The position numbers and the translations under genes were made by a program. A stretch of DNA of 44,246 nt from Rhodovastum atsumiense. Lineage in GTDB: Bacteria; Pseudomonadota; Alphaproteobacteria; Acetobacterales; Acetobacteraceae. The notes under the pieces are model-generated. The model was not told where the DNA came from and ran no database searches. It saw nothing but the letters and a program-made list of their open reading frames with translations. Numbering within the stretch: the stretch's first letter is position 1; each line of letters opens with the position of its first letter. The stretch lies in assembly GCA_026225115.1 (NCBI GenBank), contig JAMFSE010000033.1, positions 1-44,246 of the forward strand. The letters are read 5' to 3'. Shown here piece after piece: positions 42,243 through 44,246 of this stretch.

Positions 42243-43150
42243 TTTCCAAAATCCTCGTCACCGGCGCCGGCGGCTATATCGGCGGCGCAATCGCGCGTGA
42301 ACTGGCCCAAAACGGATTTTTTGTCCAAGGCGGCCTGCGCCAACCCCGCCCGCTGCCGGCCGGAATAACGCCGCTGGTCACCGGCGACCTGGCGGCGGCA
42401 AGCCTCGATCTCTCAGGGCTGGACGCCGTGGTCCACGCCGCTGGACTGGGACACAGGAGGGGGGTACCGCCGGCCGTCTGGCGCAGCGCCAATATCGACG
42501 CCGCTTTGAATATGGCCCGGCTGGCAAAAGCTGCCGGCGTGAAGCGGTTCCTGCTGATCTCCACCGCGCATGTGCACGGCCGGGTGCATGCTGAAACCGT
42601 CAGCGACGCCACGGCCCCCAACCCGATGGATGATTACGCTGCCAGCAAACTGCAAGCTGAGCGTGAGGTGACGGCCCTGTTCGGCCAGGGCCTGAGCATT
42701 TTGCGCCCCGTCGCGGTCATCGGCCCGCACTGCCCCGGTAATCTGCAACTGGTGATGAAGCTCATGCACCGTGGCCTGCCGCTGCCTTTCGGCACCATTG
42801 CGAATCAACGATCGTTCATCGATGCCGGCGACCTTGCCCGCCTGGCACAAGCGGCTCTGCAGGCGCCCGCACCCCCCGCCATCCTGCTCGCCGCAAGCCC
42901 CGAGGCGATCTCGACCCCTGAGCTCATCCAGGCCCTCGCCGAAGGCATGGGCGTGCAGCCAAAATTATGGGGTTTTCCGCCCCCGCTACTCGCCGCAGCG
43001 GCTAAGACGCTCGGCCGGGGTGCCATGTGGCAAAGCCTCGCAGGCAGCTTCGCCGCAAACCCGCGGGCAGCGCTGCAACTGGGCTGGGCGCCCGCCAAAA
43101 CCTTAAGGGAAAGCCTGGTGGAAACCGGCAAAGTATACACGGTATCATAA
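42242..43150 (+). CDS. NAD-dependent epimerase/dehydratase with non-standard (ATT) start
   Basis: An extended SDR protein of about 302 aa. The N-terminal dinucleotide motif KILVTGAGGYIGGAIAREL begins at once after the presumed start, and YAASKLQAEREV (YxxxK) lies near residue 133. An in-frame stop at 42224-42226 means translation must begin between there and the Rossmann motif. The only candidates are CTG 42239 and ATT 42242. The first standard start, GTG 42428, would remove the NAD-binding motif. The ATT overlaps the upstream TGA as TGATT, exactly where a TGATG would be expected, so a G-to-T change in the start codon is the simplest explanation. Substrate unknown; a sugar-nucleotide or lipid intermediate is likely. 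Confidence 0.75.
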   Translation: MSKILVTGAGGYIGGAIARELAQNGFFVQGGLRQPRPLPAGITPLVTGDLAAASLDLSGLDAVVHAAGLGHRRGVPPAVWRSANIDAALNMARLAKAAGVKRFLLISTAHVHGRVHAETVSDATAPNPMDDYAASKLQAEREVTALFGQGLSILRPVAVIGPHCPGNLQLVMKLMHRGLPLPFGTIANQRSFIDAGDLARLAQAALQAPAPPAILLAASPEAISTPELIQALAEGMGVQPKLWGFPPPLLAAAAKTLGRGAMWQSLAGSFAANPRAALQLGWAPAKTLRESLVETGKVYTVS

Positions 43151-43168
43151 TACCACAGGACCGATCGC

Positions 43169-43197
43169 TTGACTTCTTAAGCAAGAATCACGATAAG
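43169..43197 (+). promoter_or_regulatory. Candidate sigma70 promoter for rplM-rpsI
   Basis: TTGACT (43169-43174) and GATAAG (43192-43197) are spaced 17 bases and lie 28 bases before the rplM start. Position and spacing fit a strong ribosomal-protein promoter. Visual match only. Confidence 0.45.
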
Positions 43198-43225
43198 CCG
43201 CCAGCTTTGTTAAGGGTATGAACAT

Positions 43226-43690
43226 ATGAGAACGACCGTTTCGCTGAAACCGGCGGATGTTAAAAAAGATTGGACGCTGATCGACGCCGAAGGCCTGGTC
43301 CTCGGCCGCCTCGCCGTCATCATCGCCACCCGCCTGCGCGGCAAACACAAGCCGCAATTCACCCCGCATGTCGATTGCGGCGATAACATCGTCGTCGTGA
43401 ACGCGGAGAAAGTGAAGCTGACCGGTAAAAAGGCCGAGCAGTCGATCCTGTATTACCACACCGGCTATGCCGGCGGTATCAAGGGCCGCTCCGCCCAGCA
43501 GCGCCTGGATAGCGCGCACCCGGAGCGCGTTTTGGAAAAGGCCGTGGAGCGCATGATCACGCGCGGCCCGCTGCAGCGCCAGCAGATGAAAAACCTGTAC
43601 GTCTACGCCGGGACCGAACACCCGCACGCCGCCCAGCAGCCGAAGCCGTATGATGTCGGCGCGCTGAACCGCAAGAACCGGAGAGATTGA
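43226..43690 (+). CDS. rplM: 50S ribosomal protein L13
   Basis: A 154 aa L13 of typical bacterial length. It begins [16 protein letters not shown], with [40 protein letters not shown] and [19 protein letters not shown] following. L13 binds 23S rRNA early in 50S assembly. AAGGG lies about nine bases before the ATG. rpsI follows after two bases, the conserved L13-S9 operon. Confidence 0.98.
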   Translation: MRTTVSLKPADVKKDWTLIDAEGLVLGRLAVIIATRLRGKHKPQFTPHVDCGDNIVVVNAEKVKLTGKKAEQSILYYHTGYAGGIKGRSAQQRLDSAHPERVLEKAVERMITRGPLQRQQMKNLYVYAGTEHPHAAQQPKPYDVGALNRKNRRD

Positions 43691-43692
43691 GT

Positions 43693-44178
43693 ATGTCAGA
43701 ATCCACCAACAGCTTCGCCGGCCTCAAAGACCTCGCCGGTGTGGTCAGCGCCGAAGCCGCAACGCCGAAGCGTGAGCCCAAGCGCGACGTCCAGGGCCGC
43801 TCCTACGCCACCGGCCGCCGTAAAAACGCCGTCGCCCGCGTCTGGATCAAGCCCGGCAAAGGCGAGATCATGGTCAACGGCAAAAAGGCGCCGCAATATT
43901 TTGCCCGCCCGGTCCTGCGCATGCTGATCACCCAGCCCTTCCTGGTCGCCGACCGCTACAACCAGTTCGACGTGATGTGCACGGTCACCGGCGGTGGCCT
44001 ATCCGGCCAGGCCGGCGCAGTCCGCCACGGCATCTCCCGCGCTTTGACCCTGTACGAGCCCGACCTGCGCGGGATCCTCAAGGTCGCCGGCTTCCTGACC
44101 CGCGATAGCCGCGTCGTGGAACGTAAGAAATACGGCAAGGCAAAAGCCCGCCGTAGCTTCCAGTTCAGCAAGCGCTAA
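43693..44178 (+). CDS. rpsI: 30S ribosomal protein S9
   Basis: A 161 aa S9 with an alphaproteobacterial-type N-terminal extension of about 40 residues. The core begins [18 protein letters not shown], followed by [19 protein letters not shown] and the ending [12 protein letters not shown], the basic tail that reaches the P-site tRNA. The ATG at 43693 lies two bases after the rplM stop. A strong terminator follows directly. Confidence 0.98.
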   Translation: MSESTNSFAGLKDLAGVVSAEAATPKREPKRDVQGRSYATGRRKNAVARVWIKPGKGEIMVNGKKAPQYFARPVLRMLITQPFLVADRYNQFDVMCTVTGGGLSGQAGAVRHGISRALTLYEPDLRGILKVAGFLTRDSRVVERKKYGKAKARRSFQFSKR

Positions 44179-44187
44179 ACTAAAAAA

Positions 44188-44213
44188 CCCCGGATCGCTC
44201 CGGGGTTTTTTTT
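44188..44213 (+). terminator. Rho-independent terminator after rpsI
   Basis: The stem CCCCGGA/TCCGGGG (44188-44205) with a four-base loop is followed by eight T residues. The A-run before the stem would also allow termination from the opposite side. Confidence 0.92.
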
Positions 44214-44223
44214 AAGCCAAGCA

Positions 44224-44246
44224 GTTCTTTTTTGAAAAAAAGAACC
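44224..44246. repeat. Start of a third copy of the three-hairpin repeat
   Basis: The hairpin GTTCTTTTTT/AAAAAAGAAC (44224-44245) followed by C has the same form as the left hairpin of copy B, including the GAACC edge. The window ends here, so the centre and right arm are not visible. Confidence 0.6.

Overview
The window reads as a continuous stretch of chromosome from a GC-rich alphaproteobacterium. Sphingolipid genes, a hopanoid exporter (HpnN), class I IlvC, CreA, and a heparinase-like gene close to purH together suggest the Rhodospirillales/Acetobacteraceae. This placement is an inference from gene content; no rRNA is present. No phage, integrase or insertion sequence is visible.

Region 1 (1-8650) is the most distinctive part. 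It holds a fatty acyl-AMP ligase/acyl-ACP synthetase (cut by the window edge), a CerR-like reductase, serine palmitoyltransferase (Spt) and a dedicated acyl carrier protein. These four are equivalents of the genes known from Caulobacter ceramide synthesis. Interleaved with them are a GT4 glycosyltransferase overlapping a PIG-L/LmbE deacetylase and a secreted DUF2141 protein. Divergent from acp-spt is an LptF-LptG permease pair outside any recognisable lipopolysaccharide-transport context. My reading is a lipid module that could make a ceramide, add and de-N-acetylate a sugar, and export the product. The export and glycosylation parts are hypotheses.

Region 2 (8734-20765) is a catabolic island: an AtoE-type short-chain acid transporter, a double-domain acyl-CoA dehydrogenase, a CmcJ-type oxygenase, two crotonases, a nitronate-monooxygenase-type flavoprotein, an ADP-forming acyl-CoA synthetase, an MFS carrier preceded by a 19-codon leader ORF, and a luciferase-like oxidoreductase. 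It looks like uptake, CoA activation and beta-oxidation-type breakdown of an unknown carboxylic acid. ilvC lies just upstream of the second crotonase.

Region 3 (22060-30288) is accessory: a RES/Xre toxin-antitoxin pair, a PfkB sugar kinase divergent from a GntR/UTRA regulator, a MATE exporter, and the Ku-LigD end-joining pair.

Region 4 (30088-44246) is mostly housekeeping: hpnN with an overlapping small ribbon-helix-helix gene, YggT, tRNA-Ala(CGC), rsmB, rpe, a heparinase-like gene, galE, a GT4 glycosyltransferase, creA, purH, a small membrane protein, an epimerase-like gene with a non-standard start codon, and rplM-rpsI. A three-hairpin repeat of about 125 bp occurs twice, and the start of a third copy lies at the window's right edge.
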